The translations under genes were made by a program, and so were the position numbers. The notes below the pieces were generated by a model. It searched no databases, was not told the DNA's origin, and saw nothing but the letters and a program-made list of their open reading frames with translations. DNA of 64,000 nucleotides from Anaerotignum propionicum DSM 1682 (GTDB taxonomy: Bacteria > Bacillota > Clostridia > Lachnospirales > Anaerotignaceae). Location: positions 1,984,001 to 2,048,000 of the forward strand of contig NZ_CP014223.1 in assembly GCF_001561955.1 (NCBI RefSeq), in the 5' to 3' direction. Below are positions 18,671-27,671 of this stretch, piece after piece (position 1 is the stretch's first letter; each line of letters begins with the position of its first letter).

Positions 18671-19036
18671 AATAACACAAGCGTTTGCAAACAAGCTTTG
18701 ACTTTTCTTGCGGTTTGCTTTACGCCAAAGCTGATTTTTTTTCTGATTTCTCTTGGTTTGAACATTGTCGAAGGTGACTTTATCAATCAATTCGGGATAA
18801 GCTTCATCCCCCATATACTTAGTATTTTCAAGGATTCTTCCTATACCGCAGTGTGTCCATTTGGTTTTGTTATTTGCATTTAGAACTTCTTTTTCACTCA
18901 ATTCCTTTGCTATGGCTAATAAAGATTTTCCATTTAGGTATTCCGAGAAAATCCTTTTTACGGTTTTAGATTTTTCTTTATCTATCTGTATTTTGCCATC
19001 CACCATTTTGTATCCGATTGGCATATATGTTTGCAT
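18653..19036 (-). CDS. Truncated second recombinase-domain protein
   Basis: 127 residues starting at 19036 (MQTYMPIGYKMVDGKIQI) behind AGAGGTGA, which also holds the TGA stop of the large recombinase, so translation is coupled. It contains only the 'recombinase' middle domain (KSKTVKRIFSEYLNGKSLLAIAKEL, IGRILENTKYMGDEAYPELID). The serine catalytic domain is absent. After KKSQSLFAN, where full-length relatives continue into a zinc ribbon, the frame enters the 18.6-kb hairpin and stops. It looks like a 3'-truncated accessory recombinase; activity is doubtful. Confidence 0.7.
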   Translation of the reverse strand: MQTYMPIGYKMVDGKIQIDKEKSKTVKRIFSEYLNGKSLLAIAKELSEKEVLNANNKTKWTHCGIGRILENTKYMGDEAYPELIDKVTFDNVQTKRNQKKNQLWRKANRKKSQSLFANACVIISITQ

Positions 19037-19044
19037 AATTGCGT

Positions 19045-20634
19045 TCACCTCTTTGTTATATATTCTGTCAACTCAAGGTTATTAATAAGCCTAAATGTAA
19101 TGTCACCGATTTTACCGATTAGGACTTTATCTACTGTATGGATAAACAGTTCTTCTTGATAATCGTCCATAATTATCGGGTTGTATTTTATAATTTGCAG
19201 TATCCTTTTTGTTCCCTCAATCTCTTTTTCATAACCATTACTTTCAAGGAAAACATTTCTCTTTTTCTTGTATTCCTCAATTTCAACGTTAATTGTATTC
19301 TGCTTTTCCATAAAAACAGCAGAGTCCATATATCCTTTTAGCATGACTCGCTGTAGGATATGGCTCTGCTCCATTAACTCCGATATATTATTGTTTAGTT
19401 TGAGAATTTCCTCTTCCTGTTCTTTATTGACTCTTAATTTTTTTAAGGATTCCAAGAGGGGATAGAGGATTTCACTGTAGTTGCTTACAAGCTTATTCCA
19501 CATGGTTAGGAAAGCATCTTTGATAATATCCTCTCTTACTGCTTTCATGCTACACTTTTTCCGGTTTTCTATATGAGTAATACAGCACCATTGTATTTTC
19601 TCGTAAGGCTTGCCGATATACATTTTCTGTCTTCGAAATGTTCCACCGCATTCTTTGCAGATGATTTTACTGCTGAATTCATAGCGGTTTTGGTATTTAC
19701 CGCTGTCATCCATGCCCATCTGCATTCTTCGGTATTCATAAATTTCCCGAACTCTTTCTGCCTGTTCTTCTGCAATAATAGGTTCATGACTGTCTTTCAC
19801 GGAGTACATGGGTAGTTCTCCATGGTTTATCTTCTTTGTGAAAGGAAGCACATCTGTTGTATATGTTTTTTGCAGCAGCAATTCTCCCTTATAAATTGGA
19901 TTTTGTAAAATCCCCTTTACTACGCCATCATGCCATTTTTCTGCTGTTCGGATGGTTGGGATATTGTCATGAGTTAAATCTTGGGCGATTGCATAACTGC
20001 CTTTTCCGCTTAAGTATTCATTATAAATTCTTCGGATAATTTCAGCCTCATCTTCTTTGATAATAAGCTCACCATCTTCATCCTTGGTATAACCATATGC
20101 CACACAGCTTGGTATGTAACTTCCATCCCCAAATCTTTTTTGAATACCCCAGCGATTATTTGTGGAGATGCTTTCCGATTCACCTTGTGCAATTGAACTT
20201 AGGATTGTCAGCATCTGCTCACTCTGTTCTGACATGGTATTGATATTCTCTTTTTCAAAGTATACCGCTATCCCAAGGGATTTCAGATTTCTAATTGTTT
20301 CAATGCTATCTATGGTATTTCTCGCAAATCTTGTGATGGATTTTGTAATGATAAGGTCGATGTTTCCTTTTTCACATTCCATTATCATTCTCTGAAATTC
20401 ATCACGATTTTTTACCTTAGTGCCACTTGATTCATCTGCAAAGATACCTGCAAATTCCCATTCAGCTCGGCTTTCAATGTATTCTTTATAATATTTTGTC
20501 TGAGCAGCATAGGAAGTATGCTGTTTTGCACTATCTGTGCTGACTCTGCAGTAGGCACAAACTCTCTTCTTTGGTCTTAATTCTTGCAGAACCTTCTGCC
20601 TTACAGGTTCTATGGTTTTGACCTTTTTCGCCAT
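19045..20634 (-). CDS. Large serine recombinase (ICE integrase/excisionase)
   Basis: 529 residues. The N-terminal resolvase domain has CAYCRVSTDSAKQHTSYAAQ, with the nucleophile Ser in RVSTD (about residue 28), and later ITKSITRFARNT. A recombinase domain (IRRIYNEYLSGKGSYAIAQ), a zinc ribbon (CKECGG...WCC...KKCSMKA) and a C-terminal coiled coil (about 400-470) follow, giving the full large serine recombinase layout. It should integrate and excise element 1. The start MAKKVKTIEPVRQ follows GGGAAAGGAGGAGAACTAG. Confidence 0.95.
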   Translation of the reverse strand: MAKKVKTIEPVRQKVLQELRPKKRVCAYCRVSTDSAKQHTSYAAQTKYYKEYIESRAEWEFAGIFADESSGTKVKNRDEFQRMIMECEKGNIDLIITKSITRFARNTIDSIETIRNLKSLGIAVYFEKENINTMSEQSEQMLTILSSIAQGESESISTNNRWGIQKRFGDGSYIPSCVAYGYTKDEDGELIIKEDEAEIIRRIYNEYLSGKGSYAIAQDLTHDNIPTIRTAEKWHDGVVKGILQNPIYKGELLLQKTYTTDVLPFTKKINHGELPMYSVKDSHEPIIAEEQAERVREIYEYRRMQMGMDDSGKYQNRYEFSSKIICKECGGTFRRQKMYIGKPYEKIQWCCITHIENRKKCSMKAVREDIIKDAFLTMWNKLVSNYSEILYPLLESLKKLRVNKEQEEEILKLNNNISELMEQSHILQRVMLKGYMDSAVFMEKQNTINVEIEEYKKKRNVFLESNGYEKEIEGTKRILQIIKYNPIIMDDYQEELFIHTVDKVLIGKIGDITFRLINNLELTEYITKR

Positions 20635-20714
20635 CTAGTTCTCCTCCTTTCCCAGAAGTAAGCCTTCTGTTAGCAACACACGATACCCCAAAGAACTTAT
20701 AATAGCAAGTGTTA

Positions 20715-20921
20715 TTACACATATACTTTTGCAAGGCTTGGAGAAAAGGATTGGCGGTTTAGTTCATCTATTTGTGCATACTCAACATCAGAAACAATGC
20801 CTTTTCTCTTTAGAATATCAAGAAACTTAATTGACATTTTATAGTGCACTTCATTTTGAGATTGTTCTATTGTCATTTCATGTTCTTCGGCAATTTCAGC
20901 ACCTATCTTCATTAAATCCAT
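20715..20921 (-). CDS. Small conserved protein upstream of the serine recombinase (SHOCT-like end)
   Basis: 68 residues (MDLMKIGAEIAEEHEMTIEQ...). The second half MSIKFLDILKRKGIVSDVEYAQIDELNRQSFSP resembles short SHOCT-type helices. Similar small proteins precede serine recombinases in clostridial ICEs, so a role in control of recombination is plausible but inferred. The ribosome site is GGAGGAAATGAT; the gene ends 80 nt before the recombinase. Confidence 0.65.
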   Translation of the reverse strand: MDLMKIGAEIAEEHEMTIEQSQNEVHYKMSIKFLDILKRKGIVSDVEYAQIDELNRQSFSPSLAKVYV

Positions 20922-20961
20922 ATCATTTCCTCCGTTCCTATATAGTTTTTCTTAATATCAC

Positions 20962-21024
20962 AAAAATAGGGATTACCGCTGTCTGCGTTTGTACTGCAAA
21001 AGCAGATAAAACATAGGTAATCCC
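20962..21024 (-). terminator. Leader terminator upstream of the recombinase operon
   Basis: Minus-strand stem GGGATTACC / GGTAATCCC enclosing a smaller CTGC/GCAG stem, followed by TATTTTTG. It lies between a 10-codon leader-like frame (21124..21156) and the SHOCT-like gene, so it is a candidate attenuator for recombinase expression. Confidence 0.65.
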
Positions 21025-21123
21025 CATTGCTTCTGACATTAAGTCAGTTAGCTTATATTTCTGTACTTTATTTGACACTACTTCCCAAGTACACAGCCTT
21101 GCTTTCGCAAAGTTTAGGGCGAT

Positions 21124-21156
21124 TTACATAAACTGAGAGTAGTTAATTCTCATCAT
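21124..21156 (-). CDS. Leader-peptide-like 10-codon frame before recombinase attenuator
   Basis: ATGATG at 21156 preceded by GGAGG at 10 nt; encodes MMRINYSQFM then TAA. It precedes a 100-nt untranslated stretch and the terminator at 20962..21024, the layout of translation-coupled attenuation. A longer frame in phase (97 residues from 21417) shares the stop but has no ribosome site; I favour the short frame. Confidence 0.4.
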   Translation of the reverse strand: MMRINYSQFM

Positions 21157-21529
21157 AGGAATCTCACCTCCTGCAGGATCTCTGCAGGCTGCCCCCATTG
21201 CGTGAGTCTGTGGCTGGACAGAAGTATCATTATAGGCTGATAAGGTTATGGCAATACAATCCACTATAAATTGTTTCATGATCAGACGGACCCGCTCGCT
21301 CCTTATGTTGGCCGCATTAATAAAATCCGGAAGAAAAAATCCATTTTCATGGATTGTCCTGATTTTACAGGAGGTCACAGCGCATCTATCAAAGTTGCTC
21401 TCCCGGTTAAGGCTCATCAGCTAATGTATTTATGAAATCGGATATTTAATTTTCAAAGTACTTTAAGAGGATAAAAATACCCCCTCACTTACTTCAACGT
21501 TAAGTGAGGAGGCTGCACACCCTGAACTT
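21157..21529 (-). other. 373-bp stretch without a supported gene
   Basis: Contains a 97-codon frame (21124..21417) with no ribosome binding site and odd composition, and nothing I recognise. Probably the untranslated leader of the recombinase operon. Confidence 0.4.
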
Positions 21530-21979
21530 TTATTTTGTCATTAAAACTTTCAGCTTTTTAATAATACGGTTCTTTCTCTTATGTACCGCATTGTGGTAAA
21601 CACCTAACTGTTCTGCATATTCACGCTCACTTCTTTCTTCGTAAAAAAGAGCATTTATAAGTTCCTTCTCTTCCTGCGCAAGAAACTTTAAGCTGTCTAG
21701 AAGTTTCTCAATCATAACTTCTTTGACAGCTGTTTCCTCCACATCAATTTTTTCGTCACAGAACTGCATATCTGCTTCAATCAAACGTTCTAATGAATCT
21801 TCTCTGCTTGGAACAAAATAGGCTTTTTCCTTTTCATCATCTAATACAAAAGTTTCAGCCTTCAAATCATACTCTTGGTAAATTGCTTTTCTTGCTCCTT
21901 GTTTTAAAACCTTAATAACTTCATCACTTGCACTTGGATACATCTTTTTATAATTTGGTATTCTTCTGTTTACAGTCAT
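21530..21979 (-). CDS. Sigma-70-like ICE regulator
   Basis: 149 residues; ATG at 21979 behind GGAGGAAAAGTAA. The C-terminal part KFLAQEEKELINALFYEERSEREYAEQLGVYHNAVHKRKNRIIKKLKVLM is a sigma region-4-type helix-turn-helix as in the Tn916 Orf7-like family. The N-terminal half (PNYKKMYPSASDEVIKVLKQGARKA) is shared by conjugative-transposon relatives. It is likely a positive regulator of excision or transfer genes. Confidence 0.8.
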   Translation of the reverse strand: MTVNRRIPNYKKMYPSASDEVIKVLKQGARKAIYQEYDLKAETFVLDDEKEKAYFVPSREDSLERLIEADMQFCDEKIDVEETAVKEVMIEKLLDSLKFLAQEEKELINALFYEERSEREYAEQLGVYHNAVHKRKNRIIKKLKVLMTK

Positions 21980-22070
21980 TTACTTTTCCTCCGCTTTCTG
22001 AATTTTGAAAAATAATCAAAGTTCAAAAAAACGGAGGGGAACGACAGCCAACAAACCCTAAACTATCTGT

Positions 22071-22115
22071 AAAAATAAAAAAGCCAAACTTATTCCTTGT
22101 TGGAATAAATTTGGC
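22071..22115 (-). terminator. Strong 14-bp stem terminator upstream of sigma-like gene
   Basis: GCCAAATTTATTCC / GGAATAAGTTTGGC with a 5-base loop, followed on the minus strand by TTTTTTATTTTT. It ends transcription arriving from 22.1 to 22.5 kb, about 90 nt before the sigma-like gene start. Confidence 0.85.
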
Positions 22116-22462
22116 ACTAATATCCGAAGTCATAAAACACTGTGGTTCTACTTCATTGCTTAAATTTAATTTATATTTTCTATTTTCTTTACTGCTGGTT
22201 CGTCTTTTATGGCTACGTTTATGTATTTTGTGCAGATGCAACTTCAATCGATAGTTTATTGAATGTATATTCAAGCGCTGTCTTATACCGCAGTACTTCA
22301 TATACACCACCCTCACCTACACAGCAACCTCTGCAAAAGATAAAGAGTTCCTTACGCTGCTGTGCCAATCCCCTTATTTTTTTGTCACCTAAATGGTTAT
22401 ATTTAAAAATTAATTTTATAATTAACACAGCTAACACCTTTGTTATTTGAAATATAAAAAAA
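22116..22462 (-). other. Stretch between two terminators; no convincing gene
   Basis: Two overlapping minus frames (97 and 94 codons) exist, but neither has a good ribosome site and one starts inside the leader/terminator region. The Cys-containing phrase KELFIFCRGCCVGEGGVYEV suggests a decayed gene. I cannot name it. Confidence 0.35.
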
Positions 22463-22499
22463 GAGCAGACAAAGTCAATTGAATTTTGACTATCTGCTC
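22463..22499 (-). terminator. Attenuator-type terminator overlapping leader peptide stop
   Basis: GAGCAGATAGTCAA / TTGACTTTGTCTGCTC stem-loop followed by TTTTTTT. The 5' arm contains the last codons of the 16-residue leader at 22490..22540, so a translating ribosome would disrupt it. Confidence 0.8.
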
Positions 22500-22540
22500 T
22501 CAATACATATTAATACTTCAATACCATAATGTTTTATCAT
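22490..22540 (-). CDS. 16-residue leader peptide
   Basis: ATG at 22540 behind GGAGGACATGTAT; encodes MIKHYGIEVLICIESR and stops inside the terminator stem at 22463..22499. This is the textbook geometry of leader-peptide attenuation. The structural gene it once controlled is not evident; the next sound gene is the sigma-like regulator beyond a second terminator. Confidence 0.55.
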   Translation of the reverse strand: MIKHYGIEVLICIESR

Positions 22541-22742
22541 ATACATGTCCTCCACATTCATATATGATTTGACAACTTTTTCATACAGTTTATGATATAA
22601 ATATAAGTTATTTTATCTAAAAACATTGTCGAACCATGTGAAAATTTATAAGAATTATCCAAATTTATAATAAATATCAAATTTGTTAGCTCCTTAAGCT
22701 GTCTAAAATTATTTTTTTCTCTGATATTAAATCTATCTTAGG

Positions 22743-22788
22743 GTGATACCTTCTTGGTAGTTCACCATGAACTCCACCTCAGACCACA
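22743..22788. repeat. Left copy of 46-bp flank repeat
   Basis: Ends CATGAACTCCACCTCAGACC-ACA; repeated with few changes at 30944..30988. Together with the adjacent hairpin and HTH gene it forms a direct duplication around the efflux cargo. Confidence 0.85.
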
Positions 22789-22789
22789 G

Positions 22790-22828
22790 AAAAGGCATAG
22801 TATACCCTTAGCGGAAACTATGCCTTTT
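22790..22828 (-). terminator. Terminator of the decayed HTH copy
   Basis: AAAAGGCAT ... ATGCCTTTT inverted repeat, the counterpart of the hairpin at 31701..31741 with only a few substitutions. Confidence 0.75.
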
Positions 22829-22839
22829 GGATGATTAAC

Positions 22840-23085
22840 CGGTTATTTTTTTTAAAGATATAGATTAGACGTATGACTGCCATTCTCACGACATCTAAAT
22901 TCGTTCGTAAGCAGACCATAACGGGCTAAGTCATCTATGGCTCTTTTCACAGTACTCACCGACATAGAAGTGTCCTTTGCAATAGTTTTAATTAAAAGCC
23001 TACATTCTCCCTCTGAGTTACTGCGATATTCAAATACATATATACCCTGTATTTACCTATAAAGGCAGTTCTTCTTGATATACTC
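22840..23085 (-). pseudogene. Decayed copy of the small HTH gene at 31755..32012
   Basis: DNA clearly homologous to the intact HTH gene along almost its full length. The 3' half still reads IAKDTSMSVSTVKRAIDDL and ENGSHTSNLYL with an early TAA. The 5' half has lost phase, carries stops (the segment corresponding to LPSRAKSVYMYLKDRSNADD is destroyed) and has lost its start. Homology ends near the codons for the QEEL start region. Confidence 0.85.
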
Positions 23086-23181
23086 TGCTTTGCCACTTCC
23101 ATGGTCACTTTTATGTATCCATTTCGCACCCAGAGGTGCTGTAGCAAGCTGGCTGGCATTCTCCAGTTGATTTACTTAAAA

Positions 23182-26100
23182 TCAGAAGACCTCCACAGAT
23201 TCTGTTTGTGACGACTTTTTAAATTTTGCAAGAACCTGATCTACAAAAGAATATAAAACAGGAATGTATATAAGTGTAATAAATAGAGAAAGCGTTAAGC
23301 CAAACATCACTGTAATTGCAATTGGTTTTTGTGTTTCTGTACCAGAAGCAGTTGAAATAGCCATTGGTAAGAGTCCAAATATACTTGTTAATGTTGTCAT
23401 CAAAATAGGACGCAATCTAGACGGCCCAGCCATCAACATCGCTTCGTTGGCACTGACACCATGTTGCTCTTTCATCTGATTTGCATAATCAATTAAAACA
23501 ATCGCATTGTTTACAACTATACCTATCAACATAATAAATCCTAGAAAAGCAATAATCGAAATAGGATTACCTGTTATTTTGAGTCCTAATATACCTCCTG
23601 TAATTGCCATTGGCATCGTAAACATAATGATAAACGGATAAACTAACGACTCAAACTGTGATGCCATAATCGCATAAACCAATACCACAGCAACAATGAG
23701 TGCTAAAATCATCTCCACAAGTGAATCCCCCATTGTTTCCATTTCCCCAGTAAATTTATAACCATAATTTTCTGGAAATTGATAAACATCTAACTTTTCT
23801 TCTACAAGACTTTGAATTGTTCCAGTGTCCATTGCAGCATCAAATTTTCCATAAATCGTTATATATCGTTGTTGATCTCTCCTAGTAATGCTTGAAGCAC
23901 CTTTATCTGTAGAAATTTCTGCTACTTCTGAAAGTGGAATCTTAGTTCCCTGATTTGTAGTCAACATAACATTGGTTAAATCATTGATACGCTCCGTTTT
24001 TTCATCCGCATATTTAATTCTTATATCTACTTCTGTATCATCAATATTATACTGAGAAGCCACTACACCAGATGTAACCATATTTACAGCACTAGCAACA
24101 TCACTTGTTGTAATACCATATTTAGCAGCCTTACTTCTGTTAAGAATAATATTTCCTTCTGGAAGCGCTTCATCTTGTGAGGTTTCAAATTCAATAGCTC
24201 CAGGTATCTCAGCAAATTGATCTGTTAATTCTCCAACAATTTGCTCAAGTGTATCTAAATCGGAACCAGTAATATTAAGATTTAAATCATAGTTACCTCC
24301 GGCCATTGTATTCGCATTTTCACCCATTTCAACTTTAATTTTTGCTCCAGCTATACCTGAAATTTTCCCTTTAATGTCATCTATGATTTCATCAGTAGTT
24401 CTTTCACGTTGCTGTTTATCACAAAGATTGAAATAAATTGTCGGATCAGAATTCTGCCCTAAGACACTCCCTCCAATTTGTGTATAGGAATTTTCTGCTT
24501 CTGGAATTGTACCTATTTTATTTATTACATCTAAGACCATTGCTTCTGTTTCAACGTATTTTGTACCACTTGGCATCTCTACAGTTACTTTTACAGTTCC
24601 TTGGTCACTTCCTGGAGATAGCTCCATTCCCATACCAGGAACAATGGTTAATGATAGTATAAATACTCCTATTATTACAGCTGTTGTTTTTATTCTATTT
24701 TTTAAACAAATTTCAATTAGTGCTCTATATCCCGTATCAAGTTTGTTAATCCCTTTTACCCATACTTCCTGTATCTTGGAGAAAGTATTCCTTTTATCTT
24801 CGTCGGTACCTTTCCTTAAAAGTTTTGAACTAGCCATAGGGACAAATGTTAGGGCTATTATTAATGACGCAGAAAGAGAATAGCATATAGTTAAAGAAAT
24901 AGTTTTTAATACTTGACCAATTGCACCTGAAATAAATGCCAAAGGGAGAAAACATCCAACTGTAGTCAATGTGGAAGCAAAAATTGCCATACCAACTTCT
25001 CGTGTCCCATCGTACGCTGCTTGTTTAGGTGTCTTACCAAGTTCAAAATGTTTTGAGATGTTCTCTATTACAACGACTGAGCTATCAACCAGCATACCAA
25101 TACCAATTACAATAGCACCCATAGAAATTGTGTTCATCGTTAAACCTGATATATACATCAATCCAAATGTTATTAAAATTGAGGTTGGAATAGAAACACC
25201 TATTATAAGCGACGTTCTAAAATTGCCAAGAAAAAGAAGAAGTATTATAACAGCAATAATTGTGCTTGTATACGCGGTCTGAAGCACATTATTAACAGAT
25301 GTTTTTATGTACTCTGAAGTATTTGTAAGTAATTTTATTTGAAGCTCAGGATAGGCTTTAATTATTTCATTAATTTCTTTTATAACCTCATCACTAACAG
25401 TTACAACATTGGCATCTGATGCTTTTGCTATTGATAATAAAATTCCTTCTTTGCCGTCTATTACTGACATTGTAGACTTGTCTTTAGTTGACAGTTTTAC
25501 CTGTGCTATATCGCTAATGTATATAGAATTCCCATTATTAGTTAATATAGGTATGTTTTTTATGTCATCAATAGATTTAAATTCACCTACTGCCCTTAAC
25601 TGCAGATCTGTATCTCCGTATGATACGGTACCTGATGGAATGTTTTGATTTTCTGCAATAAGCGCTTGACGAACTTGTGCAACTGAAATGCCATACCCCT
25701 CTAATTTTCTAGAATCAATGGTAATCTGCACTTCATCTTCTTCTCCACCTATAATATCTACTGAAGAAACACCTTCAATTCTCTCAAATTTTTCGGTAAT
25801 ATTTTGGTCAAGCATATCATATAAGCTGTTGACATCCAATATATCACTAGTGACACCAACTGAAAGCGTTTCTGTATTTGTATCTACCTTTGATATCGTT
25901 GGCTCATCTGCATCCGTTGGTAAAGATTGTTTAACTAAATCTACCTTTTCCCTAAGATCAATTACAGCTTGATCAATATCTGTTCCATCAACAAATTGTA
26001 TTGTAATAATAGAAGAACCCGCCGCCGATGTTGAACTCATAGTATCAATGCCAGCTAGTACTCCAACTGACTCTTCTATTGGTTTTGTAATTAGTTTTTC

Positions 26101-26271
26101 CATCTCTTCAGGACCTGCACCAGTATATGTTGTACTTACAACTGCAATTGCCGTATCAGTGGTAGGCATGAATGCTAAAGGCATTAGTTTATATCCTAGA
26201 AAACCGGCCAAAATTACAACGATGAGTATCATCATCGTCGTAACAGGCCGTTTAATTGAAATTTTAGTCAT
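23182..26271 (-). CDS. RND-family multidrug efflux permease (AcrB/HAE1 type)
   Basis: 1,029 residues; ATG 26271 (MTKISIKRPVTTMMIL) is preferred over an in-frame GTG that overlaps the GGAG site. It has an N-terminal membrane helix, two large extracytoplasmic loops and two sets of membrane helices (about 330-540 and 850-1020). The motif GAIVIGIGMLVDSSVVVIENI carries the proton-relay Asp region of TM4, and GIVVNNAIVLIDYANQ is the matching TM11 region. It exports drugs or other amphiphiles using proton motive force. With no outer membrane in a Gram-positive, it works with the adaptor next upstream and needs no TolC. The reading frame is intact. Confidence 0.95.
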   Translation of the reverse strand: MTKISIKRPVTTMMILIVVILAGFLGYKLMPLAFMPTTDTAIAVVSTTYTGAGPEEMEKLITKPIEESVGVLAGIDTMSSTSAAGSSIITIQFVDGTDIDQAVIDLREKVDLVKQSLPTDADEPTISKVDTNTETLSVGVTSDILDVNSLYDMLDQNITEKFERIEGVSSVDIIGGEEDEVQITIDSRKLEGYGISVAQVRQALIAENQNIPSGTVSYGDTDLQLRAVGEFKSIDDIKNIPILTNNGNSIYISDIAQVKLSTKDKSTMSVIDGKEGILLSIAKASDANVVTVSDEVIKEINEIIKAYPELQIKLLTNTSEYIKTSVNNVLQTAYTSTIIAVIILLLFLGNFRTSLIIGVSIPTSILITFGLMYISGLTMNTISMGAIVIGIGMLVDSSVVVIENISKHFELGKTPKQAAYDGTREVGMAIFASTLTTVGCFLPLAFISGAIGQVLKTISLTICYSLSASLIIALTFVPMASSKLLRKGTDEDKRNTFSKIQEVWVKGINKLDTGYRALIEICLKNRIKTTAVIIGVFILSLTIVPGMGMELSPGSDQGTVKVTVEMPSGTKYVETEAMVLDVINKIGTIPEAENSYTQIGGSVLGQNSDPTIYFNLCDKQQRERTTDEIIDDIKGKISGIAGAKIKVEMGENANTMAGGNYDLNLNITGSDLDTLEQIVGELTDQFAEIPGAIEFETSQDEALPEGNIILNRSKAAKYGITTSDVASAVNMVTSGVVASQYNIDDTEVDIRIKYADEKTERINDLTNVMLTTNQGTKIPLSEVAEISTDKGASSITRRDQQRYITIYGKFDAAMDTGTIQSLVEEKLDVYQFPENYGYKFTGEMETMGDSLVEMILALIVAVVLVYAIMASQFESLVYPFIIMFTMPMAITGGILGLKITGNPISIIAFLGFIMLIGIVVNNAIVLIDYANQMKEQHGVSANEAMLMAGPSRLRPILMTTLTSIFGLLPMAISTASGTETQKPIAITVMFGLTLSLFITLIYIPVLYSFVDQVLAKFKKSSQTESVEVF

Positions 26272-26358
26272 GTTATAATTCACTCCTCTGTAATATATTT
26301 AAAAGACTTTAGATCATTAATGCTTCCATTGTTATTGTTCTCTTTTGTTTAAATTCAA

Positions 26359-27582
26359 TTATTGGTTCACTTCAGTAACATCTACAACAGCTAAACCATC
26401 GCTGACATATTGTTGCCCTTTTGTAACAACAAGCATATTTTCACTAAGTCCGTCTAATATCTCAATATTATCGCCATGGTCAAATCCCAACTTTACTGCC
26501 ATTTTTTTAGCAATCCCATCTTCAACTATATAAACATAATTTTGACCATTTTCCGATAAAACCGAATTCACCGGCACGGTAAGTACATTTTCAAGATAAT
26601 TTTTCACGAAATCAACTTCTGCGAACATGCCACTCTTAAGAAGATTGTCACTATTTAAAACTTCAATTTTAACTTTAAAAGTCCCATCAGAATTTGCACC
26701 CGGAGAAATATTTATAACATTCCCCTTAAAATATTCTTCTGAAACAGATGCAATCTTAACATCTACAGAGTCGCCTAATCTAATTGTATTTATAATATCT
26801 TCAGTTACATTTACTTCAATATTAATAACATCTAAATTTATGATTACATAAGCTATCGTTCCCGCCGAAAGGAAAGCATTTTCATTGACATTAGATTCTA
26901 GGACAACACCTTTTATTGGACTTTTTACTGAAGCATCTTGCAGTGTTTTACGGTTCATACTTAACTGAGTTTCAGCCACTTTATATGCATTTTCAGCATC
27001 TTGCAGACTCAATTTGGCAAGTTCATATGTAGTTTTAATGTTATCAAAAGTGTTTTTAGCTATAACTCCTGCATCAAATAATTGAGCATTTACGTCGTAA
27101 TCGTGAGAAGCGTTATTCAACGCTATTTTTGCTTTTTCAACTGCATTTTTTGCATTGGCAGCTGTTACTTCAGCAATATTTACACTATCTAGAATATCCT
27201 CCGTATCCATGTCAAACAAAACACTTTCTTTGTTAACACGCTCACCTACTTCATAATATTTCTTATTCACATCTCCGCTTATGGTGCTTAGTACATTAAC
27301 CGTAGAACTTGGTACAATTACACCCGAATAATTAGCTGTATCCGTTAGCGTGTCCTTACTAACCCTTAATGTTTCTACATTAACCTTTTCAGATACATCT
27401 TTTGTTTCGCTCAAGTCAGAATTATTTATATCTTCCGACTTCGAAGCTATATTAAATAAAGCAGTTATAGCAATGAGAACCACTACTAAAGGAATAATTA
27501 CTTTTTTATGTTTTTTCAGGATATCCGGCATTTTTCTTAAATTATCTGAAATCTTTCTTAAAACAACCGCAATGTAGTTCAT
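26359..27582 (-). CDS. RND efflux adaptor (membrane fusion protein)
   Basis: 407 residues; ATG 27582 follows AAAGGAGTGCAAATA. One N-terminal membrane anchor (residues about 27-46, VIIPLVVVLIAITALFNIAS), then a split lipoyl domain (VNVLSTISGDVNKKYYEVGERV ... ASVKSPIKGVVLESNVNENAF) around a long coiled-coil hairpin (about 135-215), and beta-barrel and membrane-proximal domains. It couples the permease to export across the wall. It lies 75 nt upstream of the permease in the same operon. Confidence 0.93.
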   Translation of the reverse strand: MNYIAVVLRKISDNLRKMPDILKKHKKVIIPLVVVLIAITALFNIASKSEDINNSDLSETKDVSEKVNVETLRVSKDTLTDTANYSGVIVPSSTVNVLSTISGDVNKKYYEVGERVNKESVLFDMDTEDILDSVNIAEVTAANAKNAVEKAKIALNNASHDYDVNAQLFDAGVIAKNTFDNIKTTYELAKLSLQDAENAYKVAETQLSMNRKTLQDASVKSPIKGVVLESNVNENAFLSAGTIAYVIINLDVINIEVNVTEDIINTIRLGDSVDVKIASVSEEYFKGNVINISPGANSDGTFKVKIEVLNSDNLLKSGMFAEVDFVKNYLENVLTVPVNSVLSENGQNYVYIVEDGIAKKMAVKLGFDHGDNIEILDGLSENMLVVTKGQQYVSDGLAVVDVTEVNQ

Positions 27583-27671
27583 TATTTGCACTCCTTTAAA
27601 TTTTTATTATGTCCTTCCTACAATTCAACTTTCTAATTAAATAGACTACCGTTATTACTAATTCGTAAATA

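Noticed and set aside
21157-21417. 97-codon minus frame upstream of the recombinase leader
   Set aside because: No ribosome binding site at its start; only the last ten codons have one, so the short leader is preferred.
22023-22316. 97-codon minus frame overlapping a terminator
   Set aside because: It reads through the strong terminator hairpin at 22071..22115 and nearly to the sigma gene; low-complexity product.
22219-22503. 94-codon minus frame
   Set aside because: Begins inside the leader-peptide terminator; may contain a decayed gene but cannot be supported.
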